A stretch of 64,000 bases of DNA from contig NZ_WNJO01000008.1 of the NCBI RefSeq assembly GCF_009720675.1, positions 62,001-126,000 of the forward strand, given 5' to 3'. Positions 45,848 through 54,592 of the stretch are shown here, piece by piece. Both the position numbers and the translations under genes were made by a program. The notes beneath the pieces are model-generated. The model did no database searches and was not told the DNA's origin. It saw nothing but the letters and a program-made list of their open reading frames with translations. Position 1 is the first letter of the stretch, and each line of letters begins with the position of its first letter. This DNA is from Secundilactobacillus folii (GTDB lineage: Bacteria; Bacillota; Bacilli; Lactobacillales; Lactobacillaceae).

Positions 45848-47305
45848 TTGCCTGAATTACCAGAAGTTGAAACGGTGCGACGTGGATTGACCCGTCTTGT
45901 TCAGCACGCTCGGATTACATCAGTTGATGTATATTATGAAAAAATGGTGTCACCAGAACCGGAAAAGTTTAAACAGATGTTAGCCGGAAAAACGATTGAA
46001 AAAATTGACCGTCGTGGTAAATACCTGCTGTTTCGATTCAACGATAATTTAACGATGGTGTCCCATCTGCGGATGGAAGGAAAATATGACGTACAGCCCG
46101 CTGGCAACGAAATCACTAAGCATACGCACGTGGTCTTTCATCTGGCAGACGGGCGCGATCTGCGTTATACCGACACTCGTAAATTTGGCCGGATGCACCT
46201 AATGGCTACCGGAGAAGAGACTCAAAAGGTTTCCGGGATAGCTAAGATGGGACCTGAACCAACAGCTGAAGCGTTGACGTTTGACTACATGAAGCGGATC
46301 TTTAGCAAAAGTCGAAAAGCAATCAAGCCATTGTTGCTGGATCAAAGTGAAATTGCTGGTATCGGCAATATTTATGCTGATGAAACCCTTTGGCTCAGTC
46401 GCATTCACCCGTTGCAGCCAGCTAACACGATTCCAGATTTTCAGATTCGACAACTGCGCGCTAATATCATTGATGAAATTAGTCGGGCAATTCAGGGTCA
46501 CGGCACAACTGTGCATTCTTTTTCAACCGCGTTTGGCGAAGCCGGCGAATTTCAAAATCACCTGATGGTTTATGGCCGAAAGGGTGAGAAATGCCTGCGT
46601 TGCGGCGGCGAGATCAAAAAAATCAAAGTGGCTCAACGGGGCACGCATTTTTGCCCAGAATGCCAAAAATTACGGGAGAATCCTGGAGTGACTATGGTTC
46701 TTGGCCTCACCGGTGGCATTGCTACTGGTAAATCGACGGTCAGTGATATTTTTAAGGGTTATCAAGTCCCCATCATTGATGCTGATAAAGTGGCTAGAGA
46801 CGTAGTCAAACCAGGGACTAAGGGACTGACAGCCATTAAGGATACTTTTGGCTGGCAAATGCTGACGCCGGATGGTACACTAGATCGTCACGCGTTGGGC
46901 ACCCTGGTCTTTAGTCAGGCAGAAGCATTAGCCAAGCTAAATACCATCATGGGACCGTTGATCAAAACGGCAGTTGTGCGAAAGATTCAAGGTTTTCGAA
47001 GACGAAAAGTTCCGTTAGTCATTTACGATGCGCCGACGCTTTTCGAAGCTCATGGGGCGGCTGGTGTTAACGAGATCATGGTAGTCACCATACCAGAGAA
47101 GATGCAATTGACCCGGTTGATGACGCGTGATAATCTTTCCAAAGAAGCTGCTAAAGATCGAATCAAGTCGCAGTTACCCTTAGCTGAAAAAGTAAAACGT
47201 GCTGACGTTGTGATTGATAATAGTGGCTCGGTTGATAAAACAAAAGCCCAAGTGTTAGAATGGCTTGATGGAGCTGGCTTTGGCTCTTTAACTAATGAGA
47301 ATTAA
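45848..47305 (+). CDS. mutM-coaE: MutM-CoaE fusion: formamidopyrimidine-DNA glycosylase joined to dephospho-CoA kinase
   Basis: One uninterrupted 485-residue frame encodes two enzymes normally made separately. Residues 1-282 are full MutM: catalytic P2 and E3 (MPELPEVETV), K58, the H2TH region and the C4 zinc finger (CLRCGG...CPEC). Residues 283-485 are full CoaE: P-loop GLTGGIATGKST at 286-297 and DADKVARDV. MutM excises oxidised purines; CoaE makes coenzyme A. An internal ATG at 46694 has GGAG 5 bases upstream, so free CoaE may also be made. An out-of-frame TGA at 46689-46691 lies where a MutM stop would be expected. TTG start; junction linker about 10 residues. Confidence 0.88.
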   Translation: MPELPEVETVRRGLTRLVQHARITSVDVYYEKMVSPEPEKFKQMLAGKTIEKIDRRGKYLLFRFNDNLTMVSHLRMEGKYDVQPAGNEITKHTHVVFHLADGRDLRYTDTRKFGRMHLMATGEETQKVSGIAKMGPEPTAEALTFDYMKRIFSKSRKAIKPLLLDQSEIAGIGNIYADETLWLSRIHPLQPANTIPDFQIRQLRANIIDEISRAIQGHGTTVHSFSTAFGEAGEFQNHLMVYGRKGEKCLRCGGEIKKIKVAQRGTHFCPECQKLRENPGVTMVLGLTGGIATGKSTVSDIFKGYQVPIIDADKVARDVVKPGTKGLTAIKDTFGWQMLTPDGTLDRHALGTLVFSQAEALAKLNTIMGPLIKTAVVRKIQGFRRRKVPLVIYDAPTLFEAHGAAGVNEIMVVTIPEKMQLTRLMTRDNLSKEAAKDRIKSQLPLAEKVKRADVVIDNSGSVDKTKAQVLEWLDGAGFGSLTNEN

Positions 47306-47345
47306 AAACGATTAAACGCTATTTTAAAAAATAAGAGGTGAGACT

Positions 47346-47840
47346 ATGCACTGTCCACACTGTCACCATAATGGTTCACGGGTCGTTGATAGCCGGCCAA
47401 CCGATGAAGGCCGGGTTATTCGGCGACGCCGGGAATGCGAAAATTGCGGTTTTCGGTTCACGACCTTTGAGCGAATCGAAGCGACACCGTTACTTGTAAT
47501 CAAGAAAAATGGCACCCGCGAGGAATTTAACCGTGAGAAAATTTTGCGCGGTATTATTCGTTCTGCCGAAAAACGACCAGTTGGCATGGATGTCATGACT
47601 AAGCTGGTCGATGACGTTGAAAATGAAATTCGAGCACTGGGTGAAAATGAAGTCTCCAGTCAGCTGATTGGTGAATACGTCATGAAGCGCTTGGCGGATA
47701 TTGATGAGATCTCCTACATTCGCTTTGCGAGTGTCTACCGTCAATTCAAAGATATGAGTGTTTTCTTGGAAGAACTTAAGGACGTCATGAAAAAGGATAA
47801 ACAAAAGGGTCACGAAGATCCTTCTGAAACTAAAAAGTGA
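47346..47840 (+). CDS. nrdR: Transcriptional repressor NrdR
   Basis: The 164-residue protein has an N-terminal zinc ribbon (CPHC at 3-6 and CENC near 31-34) and a central ATP-cone domain (about 49-139). NrdR senses ATP/dATP and represses ribonucleotide reductase genes. The C-terminal tail is Lys/Glu-rich. The ATG follows AGAGGTGAGACT. It lies between coaE and dnaB, the standard Bacillota order, and its stop is 14 bases before the preferred dnaB start. No NrdR boxes were sought beyond this window. Confidence 0.95.
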   Translation: MHCPHCHHNGSRVVDSRPTDEGRVIRRRRECENCGFRFTTFERIEATPLLVIKKNGTREEFNREKILRGIIRSAEKRPVGMDVMTKLVDDVENEIRALGENEVSSQLIGEYVMKRLADIDEISYIRFASVYRQFKDMSVFLEELKDVMKKDKQKGHEDPSETKK

Positions 47841-47854
47841 AACGGGGCTTGAAC

Positions 47855-49234
47855 ATGGCGGAAACTAAGCGGCCAATGATGCCGAAAACTTCAGTTGCCG
47901 TTGTGGCAACTACGAAGCTGTCTGATGCACGACGCAGAGTTCTAGATCAGCTGTATGAGCCGATTCTGGGGGTCACAGCGTACAGTCTGGCAACTGTTAT
48001 GTGGCGTCAAGTCACGCTTGCTGTGGATTTAAAAGCAGAACTGACTCAGACTGATTTATTGACGCTTTTAAACGTCGGCTTACCGACCCTAATCAGCGCT
48101 CGGGAACGACTTGAAGGCGCTGGGTTGTTACGGACTTACGAGAATCAGCCTGACCGTTTGCCAGACCTGATCTATGAATTACAGCAGCCAGTCAGCGGAG
48201 AAATGTTTTTTAAGGATGACCTCTTAAGTGTTTTACTGCTTGAAGTTGTCGGTGAACGGCAATTCGACCGGCTACGGCGAGCTTTTTTGCCACGCGCTCT
48301 AAAGCGTGATCAGTGGCATGAGATTTCTAAGTCGTTCCTAGACGTTTTTTCCGTAGATGAACGGATGATTGCTGAACCACCCAAAATGATTGAAACCACG
48401 AAGGCGGCTTTTAAGGCCGGTGCGTCAAACGCCCAGTCTATCACGCCCGAGGCCGATGATTTTGACTTTGAGTTGCTGGCGGATCTTTTAAAGCGGTCAT
48501 ACGTTGATTTGACTGATCTGCGGCAGTATCGGCAACTGATTATCAATGAGCACTTACTGTATGGCATTGATGAACCTGAAATGGCTAGACTGATTGGTGA
48601 AACGACCAATCTAACTGATAATAAGCTTGATTCATCGGCGTTCAAGCGACTCATTGCAAACACTTACCGACAGGAAAGCAGTGCAGTGGTCGCAGACAAA
48701 ACCGTCAGCGAATCTAAGGGCTCACAAAGTCCCAGTGAAAAACAGCAGGAAGCTGCGCTAATTCGCACTGCTAAACAGTATGACCCGATGTCGTTTTTAG
48801 CTCAGGTACGTCAGCAGCAAGGCGGGTACGTGGCTAGTGGTGAACAACGAATTGTGGAGCAGATTGCTAACAAGCAGATTTTTTCACCGGCTGTGATCAA
48901 TATTTTGATCTATGAGGTTCTGATCGATCTTGGTAACTCGACCGTTACTCAACGACTGACCGATACGATTGCCAACCGTTGGGCGCAAGATGGCGTCAAA
49001 ACACCAGAGGATGCACTAGCTAGCATTCATAAATTTAAGACAGCACGGGATCAACCCCGAACTGCCCGGCGCCGTGGGACAACCCAAAACGTTAAGGAGA
49101 CGTTACCTGATTGGGCAAAGTCCGATTATCAGTCCAAGCGTAAAAAGGCCATGACGGAATCAGAAAAACAAACTTTTAACGCCCAACTGAATGAACTCAA
49201 GAAACTTCGGAATGGAGGGGATCAGCATGGATAA
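47855..49234 (+). CDS. dnaB: Replication initiation protein DnaB (helicase loader component)
   Basis: The 459-residue protein is the Bacillota DnaB, not the replicative helicase. It has two DnaB/DnaD-type helical domains, one near 20-160 and a second near 330-400 containing the FSPAVINILIYEVL block, followed by a basic tail. It helps load helicase at the origin with DnaD and DnaI. The ATG at 47855 has GGGG 7 bases upstream; an in-frame GTG at 47837 overlapping nrdR is less likely. It overlaps dnaI by 8 bases. Confidence 0.92.
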   Translation: MAETKRPMMPKTSVAVVATTKLSDARRRVLDQLYEPILGVTAYSLATVMWRQVTLAVDLKAELTQTDLLTLLNVGLPTLISARERLEGAGLLRTYENQPDRLPDLIYELQQPVSGEMFFKDDLLSVLLLEVVGERQFDRLRRAFLPRALKRDQWHEISKSFLDVFSVDERMIAEPPKMIETTKAAFKAGASNAQSITPEADDFDFELLADLLKRSYVDLTDLRQYRQLIINEHLLYGIDEPEMARLIGETTNLTDNKLDSSAFKRLIANTYRQESSAVVADKTVSESKGSQSPSEKQQEAALIRTAKQYDPMSFLAQVRQQQGGYVASGEQRIVEQIANKQIFSPAVINILIYEVLIDLGNSTVTQRLTDTIANRWAQDGVKTPEDALASIHKFKTARDQPRTARRRGTTQNVKETLPDWAKSDYQSKRKKAMTESEKQTFNAQLNELKKLRNGGDQHG

Positions 49235-50153
49235 CATTAGCGAGTCTATGAAGCGGTACATGGATCAACATCAGCTGAATGCTAATTACCAAAAGCTAAT
49301 GAACCAAGTTTACCAAGACCCAGATGTGCGGGCATTTTTAGACGCGCATGCTGATCAACTAAATGCTGAACAGATTAACCGTTCGTCAGCTAATTTGTAC
49401 GAATACGTCAATGAGCGCAATAAAGTAGCCGCGGGGAAAACCACGTTTGCTCCGGGATACGAGCCCAAGTTAGTCCTGAATGATCACCTCGTAGAAGTGA
49501 CCTATCAACCGACCAATGCTCAGAAAAAAAAGCTGAGGCAACAGGCGTTACATCGTCGTGTCAGTGCGATTATGATGCCGAAACTGGTGAAGGAAGCAAC
49601 CTTTGATAATTTTATCACTGATCCAGACCGGCAAGCTGCACTGAACGCTGCTGTCGCCTTTATCAAGGCCTATTCTGCTGATCCAAAGCACTTCCATCAG
49701 GGGCTGTATCTATACGGCAGTTTTGGGGTGGGCAAGACCTACCTATTGGGTGCCATTGCTAATCAACTGGCCGATATGGGTATCAAATCGACACTGGTGC
49801 ATTTTCCAAGCTTTGCAGTGGAAATGAAAAACGCAATTGGCAATAATCAGGTTGCAGGACGCTTGGAAGACGTAAAGCGCGCCCCCATCTTAATGATTGA
49901 TGATATCGGTGCTGATGCCATGTCAGCATGGGTTCGTGATGATATTTTGGGTGTGATCTTAGAGTTTCGAATGCAAAATGAATTGCCAACTTTTTTCAGT
50001 TCTAATTTTTCGATGCAACAGTTGGAGACTGAACACTTAGCGCAGACCCAAAGAGGCGACGTTGAGCCCTTGAAAGCCAAGCGGCTGATGGAGCGTATTC
50101 GCTTTTTAGCTCAGGAAATTGAAATGATTGGCGAGAATCGGCGTCAAAAATAA
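49227..50153 (+). CDS. dnaI: Primosomal protein DnaI (helicase loader ATPase)
   Basis: The 308-residue AAA+ protein has an N-terminal helicase-binding domain (1-110) and a C-terminal ATPase with Walker A GSFGVGKTYL near 170 and Walker B ILMIDDIGADAMS near 227. It loads the replicative helicase. The ATG at 49227 follows GGAGGGGATCAGC and lies inside the end of dnaB, so the two are coupled. The frame extends 12 codons further upstream without support. The next promoter starts at its stop codon. Confidence 0.94.
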   Translation: MDNISESMKRYMDQHQLNANYQKLMNQVYQDPDVRAFLDAHADQLNAEQINRSSANLYEYVNERNKVAAGKTTFAPGYEPKLVLNDHLVEVTYQPTNAQKKKLRQQALHRRVSAIMMPKLVKEATFDNFITDPDRQAALNAAVAFIKAYSADPKHFHQGLYLYGSFGVGKTYLLGAIANQLADMGIKSTLVHFPSFAVEMKNAIGNNQVAGRLEDVKRAPILMIDDIGADAMSAWVRDDILGVILEFRMQNELPTFFSSNFSMQQLETEHLAQTQRGDVEPLKAKRLMERIRFLAQEIEMIGENRRQK

Positions 50154-50155
50154 TA

Positions 50156-50184
50156 TTGACAGTGTTTTTTGAAAGTGGTTTAAT
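50156..50184 (+). promoter_or_regulatory. Promoter of the thrS T-box transcript
   Basis: A perfect TTGACA and TTTAAT are spaced by 17 bases, beginning three bases past the dnaI stop. Confidence 0.75.
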
Positions 50185-50189
50185 GTGAA

Positions 50190-50455
50190 TTGTAATCAAT
50201 TTCAAAGAATTTAAATGTTTGAAAGACACGACTTATTTGAACTCTCCAAGAGAGAAGCACCTATTCTGGAAGTGCTTTGTGAGTAATCTTAAGTTACCAC
50301 TTTCTCGGATGTGCGGTGGAGAATACCGCATCGGTTGTCCCGTTATCACTTAATGAAGGTTTGGTTCGTAGTTTGAGCCAGACGAATTTCGGGTGGAACC
50401 GCGTAGAGACGTCCCGGTATGTACAGTAATGTGCATGCCGGGATTTTTTATTTTC
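50190..50455 (+). ncRNA. T-box leader of thrS
   Basis: The T-box motif GGGTGGAACCGCG is at 50391-50403, followed by a terminator hairpin (CCCGG with CCGGG) and T-run at 50413-50450. Upstream hairpins include AAGCAC/GTGCTT at about 50256-50279 and GATGtGCGGT/ACCGCATC at about 50310-50335. AGTA at 50283 and GAAG at 50355 may form the specifier bulge, but I cannot place a Thr codon there with confidence. Uncharged tRNA-Thr is expected to allow readthrough into thrS. Confidence 0.83.
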
Positions 50456-50509
50456 CGGGAAAAAAGATTTCAGCATTTGAAACTAAAATTATTGAAGGAG
50501 CAGAGTAGA

Positions 50510-52447
50510 ATGGCAGATATTACGTTACAATTTCCAGATGGCAAGCAACGACAGTTTGATGCCAATGCAACAACTAAAGACGTTGCACAGTCGATTGCGA
50601 TCAGTTTAGCAAAGAAGGCCGTTGCCGGTAAATTAGACGGCAAGTTAATCGATTTAAACGCACCGTTGAAGCATGACGGCAAAATTGAGATCGTCACTTC
50701 CGACAGCGAGGACGGCTTATCAGTTTTACGTCAGTCCGTAGCCTTACTGACTAAAGTAGCTTTGAAAGAGACTTTTCCAGAGATTCAATTTGGTGCCGAA
50801 GTTGGTGACCAAGATGGTTTCTACGTCGATACCGACAAGCAAGACGGTCAGGTCAGTGTAGATTCCTTGCCAGCAATTTCTGATAAGGTTCAGGCTTTGG
50901 TCAATCAAAAATTGGCAATTAAGCACGTTCGGTTGAGTAAGGACGAGGCTTTGAAAAAGCTCGAGGGTACTTCATACGAACAAAAGCTGGTCAAAGATAG
51001 TGATGACGAAGAATTTCCATTCTACGAAATTGACGGTGTTTCCGTATTAGCCAGTGGCGTTAGTTTTGATAACACCGGTGCAATCAAGTTCTTCCGCCTG
51101 TTATCAGTGGCTGGGGCCTACTTTGAAGGCAAGTCATCCAATCCAATGCTGCAACGAATCTACGGAACTGCATTTTATAAGCAAGCCGACCTTGACGCTG
51201 ACTTACAGGCACGCCAAGAAGCCCGCGAACATGATCACCGGGTCATCGGTAATGATTTAGACTTGTTCTTTGTTGATCCTAAAGTTGGTGCTGGGTTACC
51301 ATACTGGATGCCAAATGGTGCAACGATTCGTCGGACAATTGAACGTTACATTATTGATAAGGAAGTTGCTGATGGCTACAAACACGTGTACACCCCAGTA
51401 CTAGCTAACCTGGACCTCTACAAGACTTCTGGTCACTGGGATCACTACCGTGAAGACATGTTCCCACCAATGGACATGGGTGATGGCGAAATGCTTGAAC
51501 TGCGGCCAATGAACTGCCCAAGCCACATTCAAATTTATAACCACCACATCCGTTCATACCGTGAATTACCACTGCGGATCGCTGAACTTGGGATGATGCA
51601 TCGTTACGAAAAGTCTGGTGCCTTAAGCGGGTTACAACGTGTTCGTGAAATGACGTTGAATGATGGTCACACGTTCGTTGCTTTGGATCAAGTGCAAGAC
51701 GAATTTAAGAAGATCCTCCGTTTGATCATGGACGTTTATAAAGACTTCAATATCGACGATTACAGTTTCCGTCTTTCATACCGTGACCCTGAAAACACCG
51801 AAAAGTACTTCGATGATGACGAGATGTGGAACCGCAGTCAAACGATGCTGAAGGGTGCCATGGATGACCTTGGTCTGGACTACTACGAAGCTGAAGGGGA
51901 AGCCGCATTCTACGGTCCTAAGCTCGATATTCAAACCAAGACCGCACTCGGCAATGACGAAACGATGTCGACCATTCAACTGGACTTCATGCTGCCAGAC
52001 CGGTTCGACTTGACCTACGTCGGTGCTGATGGTGAAAACCATCGTCCAGTGATGATCCACCGTGGGATCGTTGGAACGATGGAACGGTTCATTGCTTACT
52101 TGACTGAGATCTACAAGGGTGCCTTCCCAACTTGGTTAGCGCCTAAACAGGTCACGATTATTCCCGTCAGCGATGATAAGCATGGCGACTACGCTGAAAA
52201 GCTGCGTAAGCAATACGCGACTGCTGGCGTCCGTGCCGAGGTCGATCACCGTGGTGAAAAAATGAACTACTTGATTCGGGATGCTCAGACGCATAAGATT
52301 CCATACACGCTAGTTGTTGGTGATAAGGAAATGGCTGACAACGCCGTCAGTGTTCGTAAATATGGAGAAGAAAACAGTGAGTCCATGGGTGCTGACGATT
52401 TCCAGACAGCCATTTTAAAGGACATTGCTAATTATAGTAATAACTAA
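50510..52447 (+). CDS. thrS: Threonyl-tRNA synthetase
   Basis: The 645-residue class II synthetase has a TGS domain (1-62), an editing domain (about 63-225, with the zinc-type HxxxH and C elements), a catalytic domain with motif 2 around [17 protein letters not shown] and motif 3 near [11 protein letters not shown], and a C-terminal anticodon-binding domain. It starts MADITLQF at an ATG preceded by AAGGAGCAGAG; the frame extends 39 codons into the T-box terminator and that part is not coding. Complete. Confidence 0.96.
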   Translation: MADITLQFPDGKQRQFDANATTKDVAQSIAISLAKKAVAGKLDGKLIDLNAPLKHDGKIEIVTSDSEDGLSVLRQSVALLTKVALKETFPEIQFGAEVGDQDGFYVDTDKQDGQVSVDSLPAISDKVQALVNQKLAIKHVRLSKDEALKKLEGTSYEQKLVKDSDDEEFPFYEIDGVSVLASGVSFDNTGAIKFFRLLSVAGAYFEGKSSNPMLQRIYGTAFYKQADLDADLQARQEAREHDHRVIGNDLDLFFVDPKVGAGLPYWMPNGATIRRTIERYIIDKEVADGYKHVYTPVLANLDLYKTSGHWDHYREDMFPPMDMGDGEMLELRPMNCPSHIQIYNHHIRSYRELPLRIAELGMMHRYEKSGALSGLQRVREMTLNDGHTFVALDQVQDEFKKILRLIMDVYKDFNIDDYSFRLSYRDPENTEKYFDDDEMWNRSQTMLKGAMDDLGLDYYEAEGEAAFYGPKLDIQTKTALGNDETMSTIQLDFMLPDRFDLTYVGADGENHRPVMIHRGIVGTMERFIAYLTEIYKGAFPTWLAPKQVTIIPVSDDKHGDYAEKLRKQYATAGVRAEVDHRGEKMNYLIRDAQTHKIPYTLVVGDKEMADNAVSVRKYGEENSESMGADDFQTAILKDIANYSNN

Positions 52448-52462
52448 TTTATAAAATACCGC

Positions 52463-52490
52463 TTGACAGCTCATGATAAGACGTTATAAT
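52463..52490 (+). promoter_or_regulatory. First promoter of infC-rpmI-rplT
   Basis: Perfect TTGACA and perfect TATAAT with a 16-base spacer. Confidence 0.85.
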
Positions 52491-52519
52491 TATAACTCGT
52501 GAGCTTAAAGCAAAGTTAT

Positions 52520-52548
52520 TTGACAGATATGACCTATCATGGTATATT
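52520..52548 (+). promoter_or_regulatory. Second promoter of infC-rpmI-rplT
   Basis: Perfect TTGACA and TATATT with a 17-base spacer, 57 bases downstream of the first promoter. Confidence 0.75.
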
Positions 52549-52559
52549 TATCAGGTTGA

Positions 52560-52690
52560 AAAAATGTAAGTAGAAGCACCCGCTTCTCGCCTCGTGGTTC
52601 ACGCTGCCTGGCTGATACGTAAATAAACCGAACCTTAGCTGGTTTGGGTATTTAACGGGTGCGCATTGCGTGCCCGTTATTTATTTGGGC
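52560..52690 (+). ncRNA. Structured leader of infC, L20-leader type
   Basis: The leader contains AGAAGCACCCGCTTCT and, downstream, AACGGGTGCGC..GCGTGCCCGTT followed by ATTTATTT, a terminator-like hairpin. The first segment can pair with the second (ACCCG with CGGGT), giving alternative structures. The position before infC-rpmI-rplT matches the L20-responsive leader of Bacillota, in which excess L20 favours termination. Confidence 0.7.
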
Positions 52691-52738
52691 AAGACTTACG
52701 TTTGATGTTTTCTCTAACTCACTCGGAGGTGAATGACC

Positions 52739-53254
52739 ATAGCAAACGATATGATGGTTAACGAAGGAATCCGTGCTCGGGAAGTTCGGTTGATCGGCAA
52801 CGATGGCGAACAACTTGGCATTAAGAGTAAAAAGGATGCGCTTCAACTGGCTGAAGATGCTAATTTGGATCTAGTTTTAGTTGCTGCTAAGGCAAAACCA
52901 CCGGTAGCCCGGATCATGGATTACGGCAAGTACCGGTTTGAGATGCAAAAGAAGCAACGGGAAGCTCGAAAGAAGCAAAAGGTCGTTAGCGTTAAAGAAG
53001 TTCGCTTAAGTCCATCAATTGATACGAATGATTTCAACACCAAGTTGAAGAACGCTAAGAAGTTCTTGGCTAAGGGCGAAAAAGTTCGGGTTTCAATTCG
53101 ATTCAAGGGTCGTGCCATTACCCATAAGGATATTGGTCGAGATGTTTTGAACCGGATGGCAGCAGAAACAAGCGATGTTGCAACCGTTGAGCAACGTCCG
53201 AAAATGGACGGACGGAGCATGTTTTTGATGCTGACACCAAAGCAAGATAACTAG
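52739..53254 (+). CDS. infC: Translation initiation factor IF-3, probable AUA start
   Basis: The factor has about 171 residues: an N-terminal domain beginning [15 protein letters not shown] and a C-terminal domain with KEVRLSP and [11 protein letters not shown]-3 binds the 30S subunit and rejects non-canonical starts. GGAGG at 52725-52729 lies 9 bases before ATA at 52739, but only 3 bases before the in-frame ATG at 52733. I therefore favour the AUA, which would let IF-3 repress its own translation as known for infC genes with AUU starts. If the ATG is used the gene starts at 52733. Confidence 0.92.
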   Translation: MANDMMVNEGIRAREVRLIGNDGEQLGIKSKKDALQLAEDANLDLVLVAAKAKPPVARIMDYGKYRFEMQKKQREARKKQKVVSVKEVRLSPSIDTNDFNTKLKNAKKFLAKGEKVRVSIRFKGRAITHKDIGRDVLNRMAAETSDVATVEQRPKMDGRSMFLMLTPKQDN

Positions 53255-53285
53255 ATTTAAAAGTATTTGAGGAGGATTTTCGATT

Positions 53286-53483
53286 ATGCCAAAGATGAAG
53301 ACTAACCGTGCTGCTGCCAAGCGTTTCAAAGTTTCTGCCAAGGGCGGCATTAAGAGCGCGAATGCTTACACAAGTCACCGTTTCCACGGTAAGACCAAGA
53401 AGCAACGTCGTCAATTACGTGGGACTTCCATGATGGAATCAAACACGATCAAGAAAACTTATCGTCAATTACTGCAAAAGTAA
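53286..53483 (+). CDS. rpmI: Ribosomal protein L35
   Basis: The 65-residue basic protein starts MPKMKTNRAAAKRFK, diagnostic of bL35. It is a large-subunit component. GAGGAGG precedes the ATG. It lies 31 bases after infC and 69 bases before rplT, the conserved operon. Confidence 0.97.
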   Translation: MPKMKTNRAAAKRFKVSAKGGIKSANAYTSHRFHGKTKKQRRQLRGTSMMESNTIKKTYRQLLQK

Positions 53484-53552
53484 TTCCGAAAGTTAGCGTC
53501 AGATCCATCGTTGAAAAACGATGATAACCGTAAGTATTAGGAGGAATTCAAT

Positions 53553-53906
53553 ATGCCACGAGTAAAAGGTGGAACAGTTACACGCGCACGTCACAAAAAG
53601 ATTCTTAAGTTAGCCAAGGGTTACCGTGGTTCAAAGCACCGTTTGTTTAAGGTTGCTAAGGACCAGGTAATGAAGGGTTACCAGTATGCCTATCGTGATC
53701 GTAAGGTCAACAAGCGTAACTTCCGTCGTCTTTGGATCGCACGGATCAACGCTGCAGCCCGTTTAAACGGTTTAAGCTACAGCAAAATGATGTTTGGCTT
53801 AAAGCAGGCTAACGTTGAAGTTAACCGTAAGATGCTGGCTGACTTGGCTGTTAACGATGCTGATGCATTCAAGGCATTAGCTGACGAAGCTAAGAAGGCA
53901 CTTTAA
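53553..53906 (+). CDS. rplT: Ribosomal protein L20
   Basis: The 117-residue basic protein ([16 protein letters not shown] start, [19 protein letters not shown] core) is bL20. It is needed for early 50S assembly and is the expected ligand of the operon leader upstream of infC. TAGGAGG precedes the ATG. A strong terminator follows. Confidence 0.97.
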   Translation: MPRVKGGTVTRARHKKILKLAKGYRGSKHRLFKVAKDQVMKGYQYAYRDRKVNKRNFRRLWIARINAAARLNGLSYSKMMFGLKQANVEVNRKMLADLAVNDADAFKALADEAKKAL

Positions 53907-53915
53907 ATTAAACCT

Positions 53916-53957
53916 AAAAACGAGGCTGGATGGCAATCTTCCAACCTCGTTTTTTAA
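53916..53957 (+). terminator. Terminator of infC-rpmI-rplT
   Basis: AAAAACGAGG pairs with CCTCGTTTTT; an inner GG/CC pair closes a short loop, and a T-run follows. Confidence 0.9.
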
Positions 53958-54049
53958 TTATACTGGTTCTACTTTGCGCCATAATCGTAGGCAAAACGGC
54001 AAAAATCTCGTATAATGAACTATTAGTATAAGAAAAAAGGAGCCCAGAA

Positions 54050-54592
54050 ATGTTAGCACGATTTACACCAACTTGGATGATCCATGCCACGTATGATATT
54101 AACCCAGGGGATTTAAATGCATTGGGTATCAAAGTGGTCTTGACTGATCTGGATAATACTTTGATAGCTTGGAATAATCCTTACGGTACAGAAGAACTTC
54201 GTGACTGGATGCGAGCTCTGCAACGTGAAAACATCCAGTTAGTGGTGGTCTCCAATAACTCCCGTAAACGTGTTAAAAAAGCGGTAGCTGCGTTGCAGTT
54301 GCCATTCATTTCACGGGCTTTAAAACCTCTTTCAATTGGCATTCGGCGCGCCATGCGACAGTACCAAGTGGCGGCAAATGAGGTTGTGATGGTGGGTGAT
54401 CAACTGCTGACAGATATTGCTGCTGCCAATGGTTCCGGGGTTCGCAGTATCCTGGTTCAACCAATCGTCGAAAGTGATGCCTGGAACACACGAATTAACC
54501 GCTTCTTTGAACACTTTGTGATGCACGCGATGCGTAAAAAGCATCCCGAACTCAAATTTCGAAAGGAATTCATGAATGAACGAAACAAATAA
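54050..54592 (+). CDS. yqeG: YqeG-family HAD phosphatase
   Basis: The 180-residue HAD-superfamily protein has motif I LTDLDNTLIAW near 33-43, motif II VVSNNS near 66 and motif III VGDQLLTDIAAAN near 114-126. The substrate is unclear; family IIIA HAD phosphatases include phosphatidylglycerophosphatases. AAGGAGCCC precedes the ATG. The gene overlaps yqeH by 17 bases and heads a seven-gene run linked to ribosome assembly and NAD. Confidence 0.92.
   Translation: MLARFTPTWMIHATYDINPGDLNALGIKVVLTDLDNTLIAWNNPYGTEELRDWMRALQRENIQLVVVSNNSRKRVKKAVAALQLPFISRALKPLSIGIRRAMRQYQVAANEVVMVGDQLLTDIAAANGSGVRSILVQPIVESDAWNTRINRFFEHFVMHAMRKKHPELKFRKEFMNERNK

Noticed and set aside
46680-46700. Simple sequencing frameshift explaining the mutM-coaE fusion
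   Set aside because: Both halves are already in the same frame and complete, so no frameshift is needed to read either protein. A lost stop by indel remains possible and is recorded in the finding rather than assumed.
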